This document shows positions 41,594-50,230 of a stretch of 64,000 nt of DNA, piece by piece. The stretch covers positions 54,395 to 118,394 of the forward strand of contig DATAWP010000038.1 in NCBI GenBank assembly GCA_036267155.1, read 5' to 3'. The notes beneath the pieces were generated by a model, which saw nothing but the letters and a program-made list of their open reading frames with translations, did no database searches and had not been told where the DNA came from. The position numbers were made by a program, and so were the translations under genes. The stretch is from PALSA-1353 sp036267155. Its GTDB lineage: Bacteria; Planctomycetota; Phycisphaerae; Tepidisphaerales; Tepidisphaeraceae. Numbering within the stretch: the first letter of the stretch is position 1; each line of letters begins with the position of its first letter.

Positions 41594-42668
41594 CGGCTAA
41601 TTCCACGAGCCGGTCGTAACTCTTCTGAATCCAGAGAATCTTACGCTGCACCATCTGCAAAAACGGCATTCCATCGACTTTTCCGAACGACCCGGTGGCG
41701 GCGATCGGGAAAACGGCCTCAGCAATCAGGGCTTCGATCATCAGCAGCGGGATCGTTCGGATCTCCGCCTGCGAGAGAAGCATCACCTCATCATATCCGC
41801 GCAGAAATCGCTTGAAGCGGGATTCGTCGAGATAATCCGGCCATTTCGACACGTCATCGTCCCCGCCGATGATCGAGAACTGAAGCGAGCCGTTGGCGAT
41901 GTCGATGATCCGCGGCAAAAGTCGGGCGCTGTCGTAATCGATCACCGCCACCACGCGGTTGTCGCGGAACAGCATGTTGCCGGGATGCCAGTCGGCATGA
42001 ACGATCTGCTTGGGCCAATTGTCGATGCCCAATGATTGAACTTTCTCGGCGCTCTTTCGGTATGACGAGAGCAGAAAACCAAGCAACTGGGTCACCTCGC
42101 GATTCTCGTCAGTATCCGGCACGCCGGCAGAGATAGTGCGCAGGCCTGAATCCACGGCCGAGGCCGCGTGATAGCTGCCGCTGGGGGGTTGCCATTCGCT
42201 CTTGAATTCTTCCAGCAGCTTGTGATACAGCGCCAAAATCCGTCCGCTGTCGAACGTCGCTTCCAGCGTTTGCGGATACGACTGGCCGGGGATGTATTCG
42301 AACAGCTCGTACACCCCGTTGCGCCATTGCAGCATCGAGTTGTTTTCTTTTCGCGTGCCGATGAGATGCGGAAGGGGAAACTGCTTGCTGGCCAGATAAA
42401 GTTGCAGGGCATGCGTGAAAGCGACTTTGAACGGATCGTCTTTCCCGCGTGCCCGGCGTTTGAGGAGAAATTTGCCCTGTTCGCTGACGATGAGAAGTTT
42501 GGGTGCTTTGCGCGATCCGCGGGGAAATTCGACGATGGAATCGATCACGCCGATGTCGAAATGAGAAAGAATGATCGACAGTTCCTCGGCGGAGAATTGC
42601 TCGCGCAATCCGCCGGTGCGTGTTTGCCCGGTGCCGGAAACGACGGTCTGAGATCGCTCGGAGGCCAT
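41586..42668 (-). CDS. Phosphotransferase of the aminoglycoside/homoserine kinase-like fold
   Basis: 360 residues from the ATG at 42668. The lobes are typical of APH/CotS enzymes: KFLLKRRARGKDDPFKVAFT in the small lobe, VYELFEYIPGQSYPQTLEAT in the hinge, the catalytic loop IVHADWHPGNMLFRDNRVVA and VIDYDSARLLPRIIDIANGS in place of DFG. The substrate is unknown. CotS/HipA-like and sugar-kinase relatives are possible. It follows the DUF1802 gene by 93 bp. Confidence 0.8.
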   Translation of the reverse strand: MASERSQTVVSGTGQTRTGGLREQFSAEELSIILSHFDIGVIDSIVEFPRGSRKAPKLLIVSEQGKFLLKRRARGKDDPFKVAFTHALQLYLASKQFPLPHLIGTRKENNSMLQWRNGVYELFEYIPGQSYPQTLEATFDSGRILALYHKLLEEFKSEWQPPSGSYHAASAVDSGLRTISAGVPDTDENREVTQLLGFLLSSYRKSAEKVQSLGIDNWPKQIVHADWHPGNMLFRDNRVVAVIDYDSARLLPRIIDIANGSLQFSIIGGDDDVSKWPDYLDESRFKRFLRGYDEVMLLSQAEIRTIPLLMIEALIAEAVFPIAATGSFGKVDGMPFLQMVQRKILWIQKSYDRLVELADG

Positions 42669-42761
42669 GCTGGAAAAACAGTTTAAATCAAAGGGGCGGG
42701 TGAACAAAGGATAAACCGTTCGGGTTTGAGGACATGGCGGCTGAAGCGGCCAAGCCACGGG

Positions 42762-43334
42762 TTACATCGCGGCGGCCCGGTGGATAATGCTGTGTCTCCT
42801 TCGCCCAAATTCCCCATCATCCAGGACAGAGGCCGCATCCGCCGTGTCGATGGGCTGCTCCATCGGAACCCAGCTTTTGCAGCCGGCATAAGCGGGCGTG
42901 TTGGCGATGGTGACCGGCCGGAGGAGCCGATATGCCCGGAGCAGCAGCAGGTACAGCGGATTCTGGGGGCGATAGTTGAAGCGCATGTCGATCAATGGAG
43001 GCGTCCAGATATGCTCATCATCCAGCGCGTACATCGCCGCCCGTTTCGACATCGGAACGATGTCGGTGATCTCGGCCGCGAGGGAGATGTGAATCTTCGC
43101 CGGCTCCGCCGATACGGTTTTCAACTCCGCGTGCTGCTCGGTTTTGAGCATCGCCGCGTTTTGGTGAAGATAGGTTGGGAAGAGCAAAAACTGACGATGT
43201 TCGATTTCGAATTCTCCGGCTGATTCGTAAATTCCGCCCTTGCGGAGCAAGATGATTTGCCGCCCGCGACCCAGCGCCTGGCAGACGGCGGCCCATTCCT
43301 TCAGTGCCACTTGGAGATCATTCTGCAGCGCCAT
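42762..43334 (-). CDS. DUF1802 family protein
   Basis: 190 residues. The opening LKEWAAVCQALGRGRQIILL and the box RKGGIYESAGEFEIEHRQFL followed by LFPTYLHQNAAML match DUF1802. The function of the family is unknown; it is common in cyanobacteria and planctomycetes. It overlaps obg by 17 bases at its 5' end, so it belongs to the obg operon. Confidence 0.85.
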   Translation of the reverse strand: MALQNDLQVALKEWAAVCQALGRGRQIILLRKGGIYESAGEFEIEHRQFLLFPTYLHQNAAMLKTEQHAELKTVSAEPAKIHISLAAEITDIVPMSKRAAMYALDDEHIWTPPLIDMRFNYRPQNPLYLLLLRAYRLLRPVTIANTPAYAGCKSWVPMEQPIDTADAASVLDDGEFGRRRHSIIHRAAAM

Positions 43335-44370
43335 GGCGGGATTCCTCGACGAGACGCGCGGGCGCCGGCGTGTCCGCCTTGATCTCCTGCAACATCCGCC
43401 AGAGGACTTCCAGCAAATCCTCGACGCCCTGGCGGCTTACGCCGCTGATGGCGAAGATCTGCCGCCCCGGCAGTTCGCGGCGAAGACGGTCGATCGCATC
43501 GTTGTCGATCGCCAAATCCATTTTGTTGGCGGCGATGACTTCTTTCTTCTCGGCCAGGACGGAGCTGAACGCCTCCAGTTCGCGGCGAATCTTGCGGTAG
43601 TTTTCGGCCGGGTCGGAGCCGTCCATCGGATACAAATCCAGCATGTGCACGATGATTTTGGTGCGCTCGATGTGGCGGAGGAAAGCGTGTCCGAGGCCCT
43701 GCCCGTGCTGGGCGCCTTCGATCAGGCCGGGGATGTCGGCCACGACAATTCGGCGGTCGCGGCCCAGTTCCACGATTCCAAGCTGGGGGTCGAGAGTGGT
43801 GAAAGGATAATCGGCCACCTTGGGCCTGGCGGCGGAGATCGTCCGCAGGAGCGTGCTCTTGCCGGCGTTGGGCATGCCGACCAGGCCGATGTCGGCGATC
43901 AGCTTCAGTTCCAGGCGCAATCGTCGCTCCTGGCCTTCGGTGCCGGGCTCGGCGTGGCGCGGGGCCTGGTTGGTGGAGCTTTTGAATCGCCAGTTGCCGC
44001 GTCCGCCCTTGCCGCCGCGGGCGACGACGACGCGTTTTTCTATCTCATTGAGATCGGCCAGGAGCAGTTGATGGTCGGCGTCGAATACCAGGGTGCCCGG
44101 CGGGACCTGAATGATCAGATCGTCGCCGCTGAGGCCGGACATTTTTTTGCCCATGCCCGCTTCGCCGCGTTTGGCTTTCCAATGGTGCTTGCCGGAGAAA
44201 TCGAGAAGGGTGTCTTTGTTTGGGTCGGCCACGAAGATAATGCTGCCGCCGTCGCCGCCGTCGCCGCCATCGGGGCCGCCCTTGGGGATGTATTTCTCGC
44301 GCCGGAAGGAGACGCAGCCGTCGCCGCCGTCGCCGGCTTTTACCTGAATGATGGCTTCATCGACGAACAT
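43318..44370 (-). CDS. obg: GTPase ObgE/CgtA
   Basis: 350 residues. It is a ribosome-assembly and stress GTPase. The glycine-rich OBG domain is VKAGDGGDGCVSFRREKYIP and GGPDGGDGGDGGSIIFVADP. The G domain has IGLVGMPNAGKSTLLRTISA, VVADIPGLIEGAQHGQGLGH and AANKMDLAIDN. A C-terminal OCT domain is not evident. It follows rpmA, as usual, but a terminator hairpin lies between them. Confidence 0.95.
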   Translation of the reverse strand: MFVDEAIIQVKAGDGGDGCVSFRREKYIPKGGPDGGDGGDGGSIIFVADPNKDTLLDFSGKHHWKAKRGEAGMGKKMSGLSGDDLIIQVPPGTLVFDADHQLLLADLNEIEKRVVVARGGKGGRGNWRFKSSTNQAPRHAEPGTEGQERRLRLELKLIADIGLVGMPNAGKSTLLRTISAARPKVADYPFTTLDPQLGIVELGRDRRIVVADIPGLIEGAQHGQGLGHAFLRHIERTKIIVHMLDLYPMDGSDPAENYRKIRRELEAFSSVLAEKKEVIAANKMDLAIDNDAIDRLRRELPGRQIFAISGVSRQGVEDLLEVLWRMLQEIKADTPAPARLVEESRHGAAE

Positions 44371-44390
44371 ATTGGTTCATGTTTAAATCA

Positions 44391-44418
44391 AAAGCCCACG
44401 GCGGCGCCGTGGGCTTTG
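44391..44418 (-). terminator. rho-independent terminator between rpmA and obg
   Basis: On the minus strand AAAGCCCACGGCGCCGCCGT continues GGGCTTTTG, a 12-bp stem followed by U-rich bases, about 20 bases before obg. It can end or attenuate readthrough from rpmA into obg. Confidence 0.8.
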
Positions 44419-44444
44419 TTAGTTGCGATTCATTCCGGGGCGGT

Positions 44445-44702
44445 TCAGGCCGTCGCGGTTGCCTGCGGGATGCGCACATGCACCTTGCGGCCCTGGAATT
44501 CCACTTTGCCGTCCTTCAGGGCGAACAGGGTGTCGTCGCTGCCGATGCCGACGTTGAAGCCGGGCTGAAATTTGGTTCCGCGCTGGCGGATGATGATCGA
44601 TCCGGCCGTGATCGATTCGCCGCCGTAGGCCTTGACGCCACGATACTGCGGATTGCTGTCGCGGCCGTTCCGGGTGGAACCTTGTCCTTTTTTATGTGCC
44701 AT
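44445..44702 (-). CDS. rpmA: Ribosomal protein bL27
   Basis: 85 residues, the usual size. The start MAHKKGQGSTRNGRDSNPQY and RGVKAYGGESITAGSIIIRQ are the conserved N-terminal portion that reaches the peptidyl transferase centre. No N-terminal cleavage extension is present. The gene is usually preceded by rplU, which is missing here: the upstream gene is an unrelated exported protein. Confidence 0.97.
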   Translation of the reverse strand: MAHKKGQGSTRNGRDSNPQYRGVKAYGGESITAGSIIIRQRGTKFQPGFNVGIGSDDTLFALKDGKVEFQGRKVHVRIPQATATA

Positions 44703-44707
44703 GAAAA

Positions 44708-45325
44708 TTACCTCATCACGTACTGCTCGTCCTTTTCGACTAGATCTCCGCTGCCTGGATGGTTCTCATCCGAGTCCAGGTGATACGTCAACTCCAATGT
44801 TTTGTGAAGGGTCACGTCTTTGTCGCCGACCGTCACGGTGGCGCTTTCGCCCCAGAATCCGGCGCAGAAGATGGTGAAGGTTCCCATCCGCAGCCGCGGC
44901 TCCGCCCAGATCGCCACGCCGTCTTTGGATTGGTCCTCGCCTTGCCGGAGTTCGCCGCCGATGACATCCTGGCTTTGCAGGTATTTCAGGCGCTCGTGGC
45001 GCTTGATGGCATCGAACACGGCCGGGGCGATGCCCATGTCGCTGCGGATGACGCGGCCATCTTCCAGCATCATCTCGAAGCTGGGGTAAAAGAGGATCTT
45101 GTCGCGATCGGTTTTATTGACGACATGATAGGTCATGTACCAGTAAGCGGCCGGATTGGAATCGCCCGGACCCTGCACGAGGATTCGTTTGGGATCGGAA
45201 TGAGTAAAAGTCAATTCCCACGAGACCGGATAGGGGCTGGGCTGGGGATAATCGGCCCGTAGAGGCGCGACCAGCGCGAAGACAAGGGCCAATCCTGCAA
45301 GCGGCAAATGCCATCGGCATAGCAT
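44708..45325 (-). CDS. Exported hypothetical protein
   Basis: 205 residues from the ATG at 45325 with GGAGAG upstream. The signal peptide is LCRWHLPLAGLALVFALVAP with a likely cut after LRA. The mature part starts DYPQPSPYPVSWELTFTHSD and has a beta-sandwich look. No family is recognised, though similar proteins appear in planctomycetes. It lies six bases before rpmA on the same strand, an odd position that replaces rplU. Confidence 0.6.
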   Translation of the reverse strand: MLCRWHLPLAGLALVFALVAPLRADYPQPSPYPVSWELTFTHSDPKRILVQGPGDSNPAAYWYMTYHVVNKTDRDKILFYPSFEMMLEDGRVIRSDMGIAPAVFDAIKRHERLKYLQSQDVIGGELRQGEDQSKDGVAIWAEPRLRMGTFTIFCAGFWGESATVTVGDKDVTLHKTLELTYHLDSDENHPGSGDLVEKDEQYVMR

Positions 45326-45411
45326 GGTGAAACTCTCCGCGGTGGGGGCGGGGTGTGGAAAACAATGGCCATTCCACGCGGCCAAGGGTATTCTTACGCT
45401 CGGTGGCGGTG

Positions 45412-46368
45412 ATGTCAAATCCTCTTTTGGCGGCCACGCGGGATGGAGACAAGGCCATCCGCTGCCGCCCGGTGAAGCCGGCGGAACTGCACGCCGCCGC
45501 GGCGATGCTCCTGGGCGCCACCGGCCGGCCCGCTTCCAACGCCCAGGTCGTCGAATTTATTCAATCGACCGCCCAGCGGCGGATCGATCTGAACTCGATA
45601 TGGGTGGCTGAAAGCGGCGGACAACTGATCTGGGCCGCTTTGCCAGTCGTCAGTCCGGGAAAAACCCTGCTTTTGCTCGCGTCGTCCCAGATCACCGACG
45701 GCGGTCTCCCGGCCGCCGTCCAACTCGTCGGCGAGTTGTGCGACTATTTTGGCCAACATGACGTGCATCTGGCCCAGGTGCTGATCGAACCGCAGCAAGC
45801 GATGGCCCAGCGGTTTTTCGCGGGGCTTGGGTTCGTCGAGATTGCGGAGTTGATTTATTTGCAGGGTTACATTCCCCGTGCGGCAAAATCTCCACAAATG
45901 CCCCAGCAAATGCGGTTTTTGGCCTATTCTCCGGAATCACACGGGCTCTTTGCCGATGCGATTCTCCAAAGCTATCGCGACAGCCTGGATTGTCCGGCCC
46001 TGAGCGGACTGCGTGATATTGAAGATATCATCGCCGGGCATCAATCGACGGGGGATCACGATCCGGCGATGTGGCAATTGCTGACGGAACGGGAAAATCC
46101 CCTGGGCGTGCTGCTCCTGAGTCGAATCCTCCATACCGATGCGGTGGAACTGGTTTACCTCGGCCTTCGCCCCGAAGCGCGGGGCAGGGGATTGGGAACT
46201 TTGCTGATGCAGCGGGCGATGCACCTGATTTTGGCTGACCACCGGCGGAGCCTGTCGCTGGCGGTCGATTCAAAGAACGAACCGGCCCTGAAGTTGTATT
46301 ATAGCCACGGCATGCAGCGGATCGCGGCGAGATTGGCCATGATTCGAGACCTGCGCAATGCCAAATGA
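45412..46368 (+). CDS. Protein with two GNAT acetyltransferase-like domains
   Basis: 318 residues from the ATG at 45412. The C-terminal domain is a clear GNAT: VELVYLGLRPEARGRGLGTL followed by LMQRAMHLILADHRRSLSLA and VDSKNEPALKLYYSHGM. The N-terminal half (SIWVAESGGQLIWAALPVVS, QVLIEPQQAMAQRFFAGLGF) resembles a second, diverged GNAT, the layout of mycothiol synthase-like proteins. The substrate is unknown. It transcribes away from the rpmA side. Confidence 0.7.
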   Translation: MSNPLLAATRDGDKAIRCRPVKPAELHAAAAMLLGATGRPASNAQVVEFIQSTAQRRIDLNSIWVAESGGQLIWAALPVVSPGKTLLLLASSQITDGGLPAAVQLVGELCDYFGQHDVHLAQVLIEPQQAMAQRFFAGLGFVEIAELIYLQGYIPRAAKSPQMPQQMRFLAYSPESHGLFADAILQSYRDSLDCPALSGLRDIEDIIAGHQSTGDHDPAMWQLLTERENPLGVLLLSRILHTDAVELVYLGLRPEARGRGLGTLLMQRAMHLILADHRRSLSLAVDSKNEPALKLYYSHGMQRIAARLAMIRDLRNAK

Positions 46369-46802
46369 ATAGCCGCCAGCGGGGAAATCTCAATTCCGAT
46401 TTTGTCCACCAGGTTTGCACAAAGATTTGCACCGTCCGATAAAACGGTGGAACAAAAGTTGATAAAAAGTTTTTTTAATCAAACCGCACTGGCCCTACCG
46501 ATGGTTCTATCGTTGTGAACGGAAAATCCGATAAAGTTTCCCTTGCCAGTACTGTTTTCGCAGACTATTTTCTGCTTCGATTCACGGATGATTAAGAATT
46601 GGTTTTGCCCAGGTCAGGCAGGATGCCGGCTATGGATGCGGGAGATGCTGCGCTCTGTTCGGGCAGGGCGTAACGGGCGGCGTCCCGTGGACTGCGCAAG
46701 TTCGTTTCTTGCGTGAGTCGCGTGACGGCCAGCCGACCCGGTCTGTTGGCTGTAAGCGAACCGTCGGGTCGGTGCACACGATTTTCAGGGAAGGAGTCGC
46801 GC
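46369..46802. other. dnaA upstream region, possible promoter and origin
   Basis: About 430 bp that include an AT-rich block (46440-46490). A promoter-like pair TTGCCA (46543-46548) and TATTTT (46566-46571) has 17-bp spacing. I looked for DnaA boxes (TTATCCACA and close variants) and found none that I trust; the nearest is a degenerate TTTGTCCACC near 46402. Whether the origin lies here is unclear. Confidence 0.45.
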
Positions 46803-48413
46803 GTGAGTTGCATCAGCGCACACGATCCGCAATTGGCCCGGCTGGCCAATGCGATTGCCCAACGGGTGGGGCAACAACGTTTTTCGGTGTGGTTCAATAA
46901 CTCCACACGCCTGGATTTGAAGCAGGACGGGCTGGAAATCGCCGTCCCCAACGATTTCATCAGTGAGTGGATTGGCTCGCATTTCAGCCAGCCGATTCAA
47001 GAGGCGGCGCACGAGGTTTTGGGCTGCTCGCTGGCGGTGCGTTTCAACGTCGTGCCGCAATTGTTCGAGGTGGGCACGACGGATGCCGCACCCGACAAGC
47101 ACGCGGATGATCAAGCGCTGCAGACGAAAGGGAGAGATTCAGGGAAAGCCTCGGCGCGGCCGATGGCGCCCGTTCCGCTTGGCCGCGCGATGGCGCCCGC
47201 CCCGGCCGTCCGGCATTCGCATGCCCACGCTGCCGTGACTGCTGAAACCATTAGCGCCGCCGCCGCAAGCGAAACCATCTGCAAGTCCCTGCCGGTCATG
47301 AGCCCCCGCCGCGGCCGCGACGTTGCGGACGATCACAACTCCTCGCCATCGTCCAAGCCCCGGCTCCGGCACGAAATCGAAAACTTCGTCGTCGGGCAAA
47401 GCAATCAACTGGCTTACACGGCCGCCCTTTCCGTCGCGGAATATCCGGGCGCTCAGTACAACCCGCTGTTCATCCACGGGGGATGCGGGCTGGGCAAGAC
47501 TCATCTGCTTCAGGGCCTGTGCAAGCGATTTATCTCACATCATCCGGCCAAGCGATGGACGTATCTCACCGGCGAGGAGTTCACCAACGAATTTCTCACC
47601 GCCTTGCGGGCCAACAAGCTGGACGTGTTCCGCAGGAAAATGCGCGAGCTGGATCTGCTGGTCATCGACGACGTTCATTTCCTGGGCGGCAAAAAGGCGA
47701 CGCAGGAGGAATTTCTTCATACCTTCAACGCCATCGAGGCCATGGGCCGGCAGGTGGTGATGGCCAGCGACGATCATCCGAAGATGATCGAGGAATTCGG
47801 CGAATCGCTGGTCAACCGCTTCATCAGCGGCATGGTGGTGCGCATTGATCCGCCCAACTTCGCGATGCGGTGCGAGATTCTGCGCAATCTTTCGCATCGC
47901 GACGGACTGAATTTGCCGGAGGAAGTGGTCTGCTGGATCGCCCGCCGGGTCACGCAAAACGTCCGTGAATTGGAAGGCGCCGTCACCCGCATCGCGGCTT
48001 ATGTGAAGCTCACCGAGCGGACCGCGGATGTGGCGATGGCGCAGGAATCGCTCGGCGATCTGGATCGCCAGATGGTCGCCCCGGTCCGTCCGGACAATAT
48101 CCTTCAATCGGTTTGCGATTATTTCGGATTGGAGCACAAGGACCTGATGTCCGGCCGGCGCCAGCGAACCATCAGCCTCGCCCGCAGCGTGGCAATGTTT
48201 CTGGTTCGAAAGACGGCCAAGTTGAGTTTCCCCGAAATCGGCATGCGCATGGGAAAGCGTAATCACAGCACGGTGATCAGCGCCTGTCGGCGAATCGAGC
48301 GAGCCGTGCTGCGCAACGAGCCGCTGGTGTGGACCAGCAGCGTCGGAGAGCATGAGGAAGAGGCTTGCGAGTTGCTTCAGCGTCTGGAAGAACACAGCCG
48401 GGCGCTGGGATGA
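46803..48413 (+). CDS. dnaA: Chromosomal replication initiator protein DnaA
   Basis: 536 residues from a GTG at 46803 preceded by AAGGAG. Domain I: ARLANAIAQRVGQQRFSVWF. Domain II is an Ala/Pro-rich linker (about residues 90-190). Domain III: NPLFIHGGCGLGKTHLLQGL (Walker A), LLVIDDVHFLGGKKATQEEF (Walker B) and FISGMVVRIDPPNFAMRCEI. Domain IV: ISLARSVAMFLVRKTAKLSF and the signature RNHSTVISACRRIE. It is not followed by dnaN, and the next gene runs the other way. Confidence 0.96.
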   Translation: MSCISAHDPQLARLANAIAQRVGQQRFSVWFNNSTRLDLKQDGLEIAVPNDFISEWIGSHFSQPIQEAAHEVLGCSLAVRFNVVPQLFEVGTTDAAPDKHADDQALQTKGRDSGKASARPMAPVPLGRAMAPAPAVRHSHAHAAVTAETISAAAASETICKSLPVMSPRRGRDVADDHNSSPSSKPRLRHEIENFVVGQSNQLAYTAALSVAEYPGAQYNPLFIHGGCGLGKTHLLQGLCKRFISHHPAKRWTYLTGEEFTNEFLTALRANKLDVFRRKMRELDLLVIDDVHFLGGKKATQEEFLHTFNAIEAMGRQVVMASDDHPKMIEEFGESLVNRFISGMVVRIDPPNFAMRCEILRNLSHRDGLNLPEEVVCWIARRVTQNVRELEGAVTRIAAYVKLTERTADVAMAQESLGDLDRQMVAPVRPDNILQSVCDYFGLEHKDLMSGRRQRTISLARSVAMFLVRKTAKLSFPEIGMRMGKRNHSTVISACRRIERAVLRNEPLVWTSSVGEHEEEACELLQRLEEHSRALG

Positions 48414-48420
48414 GTGGGGG

Positions 48421-48495
48421 AAGTACAAGTACCAAGTTGCAAGTGCAGGTTGGAAATATGCGTTCCAACTTGCACTTGCAACTTTGTACTTGAAC
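48421..48495. repeat. AAGT-type repeat forming a long hairpin
   Basis: GTTGCAAGTGCAGGTTGGAA pairs with the downstream TTCCAACTTGCACTTGCAAC around a seven-base loop. AAGTACAAGTACC and TTTGTACTTGAACT extend the pairing partly. It lies just after dnaA. Confidence 0.75.
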
Positions 48496-48521
48496 TCATT
48501 CCCGTCCTCCGCGCAAGGAAA

Positions 48522-48544
48522 AGGGCGGGCTCCGCACCCGCCCG
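48522..48544 (-). terminator. rho-independent terminator
   Basis: GGGCGGG-loop-CCCGCCC with TTTT on the minus strand, placed 35 bases after the stop of the 48579 gene. Confidence 0.65.
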
Positions 48545-48578
48545 CTTCCGTTCCCTTTTCACATTCCTCCCGAACGAA

Positions 48579-49001
48579 TCAGTATCTGGGCGGCGCCGCC
48601 CAGAATCGCCGTGCCAGTCTGAACCAGCGCAACACGATGACTCCAAGCAAGCCGACCAAACCGATCCATCCCGCCGGCGGCATTGGCACCGGCGGCCCGG
48701 AAGACGACGTCGGTTCGTCACCGGAATAACCCCGCATCTTGCCTTCACCGGGTGATGATTTATCAGCCGGCTCGGCGACATCGCGCGGCTCAAACGTCAA
48801 TTGCAGTCCGTCGGCGGCATTGGCGTTCTGAGAGGGTTGAGCGAGGGCAGATCCCGCCGTCAGAGCGCTCGACACGGAGATGCGCGGGTTCGTGTCACTT
48901 CCGCCAGGATTGGCGACGAACGCCGCCACGGTCGCGCACCAAAGCGCAATCAAGCCAACCGCAACAACCGCAATCCATTTCACCGCTGCTCCTTCAGACA
49001 T
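48579..49001 (-). CDS. Membrane-anchored protein with a PEP-CTERM-like tail
   Basis: 140 residues from the ATG at 49001. The N-terminal helix is KWIAVVAVGLIALWCATVAA and the middle is polar and low in complexity. The end PVPMPPAGWIGLVGLLGVIV followed by a basic RWFRLARRFW resembles a PEP-CTERM-type sorting signal (Pro-rich box, helix, Arg-rich tail) used with exosortase. No exosortase gene is in the window, so this stays a suggestion. A terminator follows the gene. Confidence 0.5.
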   Translation of the reverse strand: MSEGAAVKWIAVVAVGLIALWCATVAAFVANPGGSDTNPRISVSSALTAGSALAQPSQNANAADGLQLTFEPRDVAEPADKSSPGEGKMRGYSGDEPTSSSGPPVPMPPAGWIGLVGLLGVIVLRWFRLARRFWAAPPRY

Positions 49002-49103
49002 GCTCGACCCACTACAGATAGGTGGAGGCGATGACTGAAGGATAACCGCCGCGGACAATTTTTGGCAATGAAAAAGTGCGAGGAATTTCTGTTCAACACA
49101 ATG

Positions 49104-49171
49104 GGAGGGCTTAAACCGGGGGAGGGCTTAAACCGGGGGAGGGCTGAAACCCGAGGGAGGGTTGAAACTGG
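49104..49171. repeat. 17-bp tandem repeat, four copies
   Basis: Units GGAGGGCTTAAACCGGG at 49104-49120 and 49121-49137 are identical; the third (49138-49154) and fourth (49155-49171) are degenerate. It lies after the LysM gene and before the 48579 gene. Confidence 0.85.
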
Positions 49172-49184
49172 CGATGTGATTTAC

Positions 49185-50195
49185 CTACCGGGCCGCGCTG
49201 GCGACCGTGGGCGCTTTCGGCAACTTCAGCACCCAGCCGACTTTCAGCACGTCTTCACTGGAACCGATGAGGGATTTGTTCGCCTGATAGATCGCATCGA
49301 TCATCGCCGAGCTGCCATAAAGCTTGCGGGAGATGCCTTCCAGCGTATCGCCGGGAACCACTTTATAGGCCGAGGAAGAATCAACGCTCGTCGATGGATC
49401 GGCTGCGCCTGCGGCGGCGGTTGGATTCCGCTCGGAATCGGTCAGGTCCGGAATCACCAGAATCTGTCCGATCTTCAGACGATGGGGATCAATGCCTGGG
49501 TTGGCGGCGAGAATCTTCTTGTAATACTTCGAGTTACCGTAGACGGTCTGTGAGATGGAATACGGCGATTCGCCGGCGGCCACGCGATGGGTGCGCGGCC
49601 CGGACGACGCCACGGGCTGAGGATTGGACGAACCCAGATTTGCCGGCGCTGGAATCGACACGGCGGCGGAGTTGTCCATCATCGGGGCATTCACGGCCAC
49701 CGGAGGCGCCGGCTGTGTTGTCGGCAGCGAGTCGATCATCGGCGTATTGGGATCGCGGCTCACGCCGCTTCCGTTTCGCGCGAACGGCGCCGAGTCGATC
49801 ATCGGCATCACTGTCCGATCCGGCGCGGCTGCCGACAGGCTCGGCGGCAAGCCGTGATTGAGCGCGCTGTCCCAATCGCTCTTGGAATCGGTCGCGGCCG
49901 TGGGCTGGGTCGCCGCCGGAGCATTGGCTTCGGGGGCGGCCGGCTGGGCATTGGAACCGCCCACATTATTTTGCTGATCCGCAGTGGAACTGTCCGCGAC
50001 TTCGGTATGCGCCAGCGTCGAGGGCGTCGGCGTCGAATCGGTCGGCTCCGCCGCCTGGCTATCGGTGGGGCTCGGCATGGCAACGCCGACCTTTGGCGGC
50101 GTCGATGGCCCGCGCGACAGAACAATTACATATACAACGAGGGTAACGACCAGAATTGCCCCGATGGTCAACCCGAATTTCACATCCTTGCGCAT
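49185..50195 (-). CDS. LysM-domain protein
   Basis: 336 residues. An N-terminal anchor (FGLTIGAILVVTLVVYVIVL) is followed by a long low-complexity Ser/Thr/Pro linker and two LysM domains: HRVAAGESPYSISQTVYGNS continues with YKKILAANPGIDPHRL, and YKVVPGDTLEGISRKLYGSS continues with MIDAIYQANKSLIGSS. It should bind peptidoglycan in the periplasm. The linker has tandem MIDSAPFARN-like repeats. It lies downstream of secDF by 35 bp. Confidence 0.85.
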   Translation of the reverse strand: MRKDVKFGLTIGAILVVTLVVYVIVLSRGPSTPPKVGVAMPSPTDSQAAEPTDSTPTPSTLAHTEVADSSTADQQNNVGGSNAQPAAPEANAPAATQPTAATDSKSDWDSALNHGLPPSLSAAAPDRTVMPMIDSAPFARNGSGVSRDPNTPMIDSLPTTQPAPPVAVNAPMMDNSAAVSIPAPANLGSSNPQPVASSGPRTHRVAAGESPYSISQTVYGNSKYYKKILAANPGIDPHRLKIGQILVIPDLTDSERNPTAAAGAADPSTSVDSSSAYKVVPGDTLEGISRKLYGSSAMIDAIYQANKSLIGSSEDVLKVGWVLKLPKAPTVASAAR

Positions 50196-50230
50196 ACGCG
50201 GGACTCCTTTCCCAGCAACTTATGATTTGA

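Noticed and set aside
49104..49171. CRISPR-like repeat
   Set aside because: The 17-bp units abut each other, with no spacers and no cas genes.
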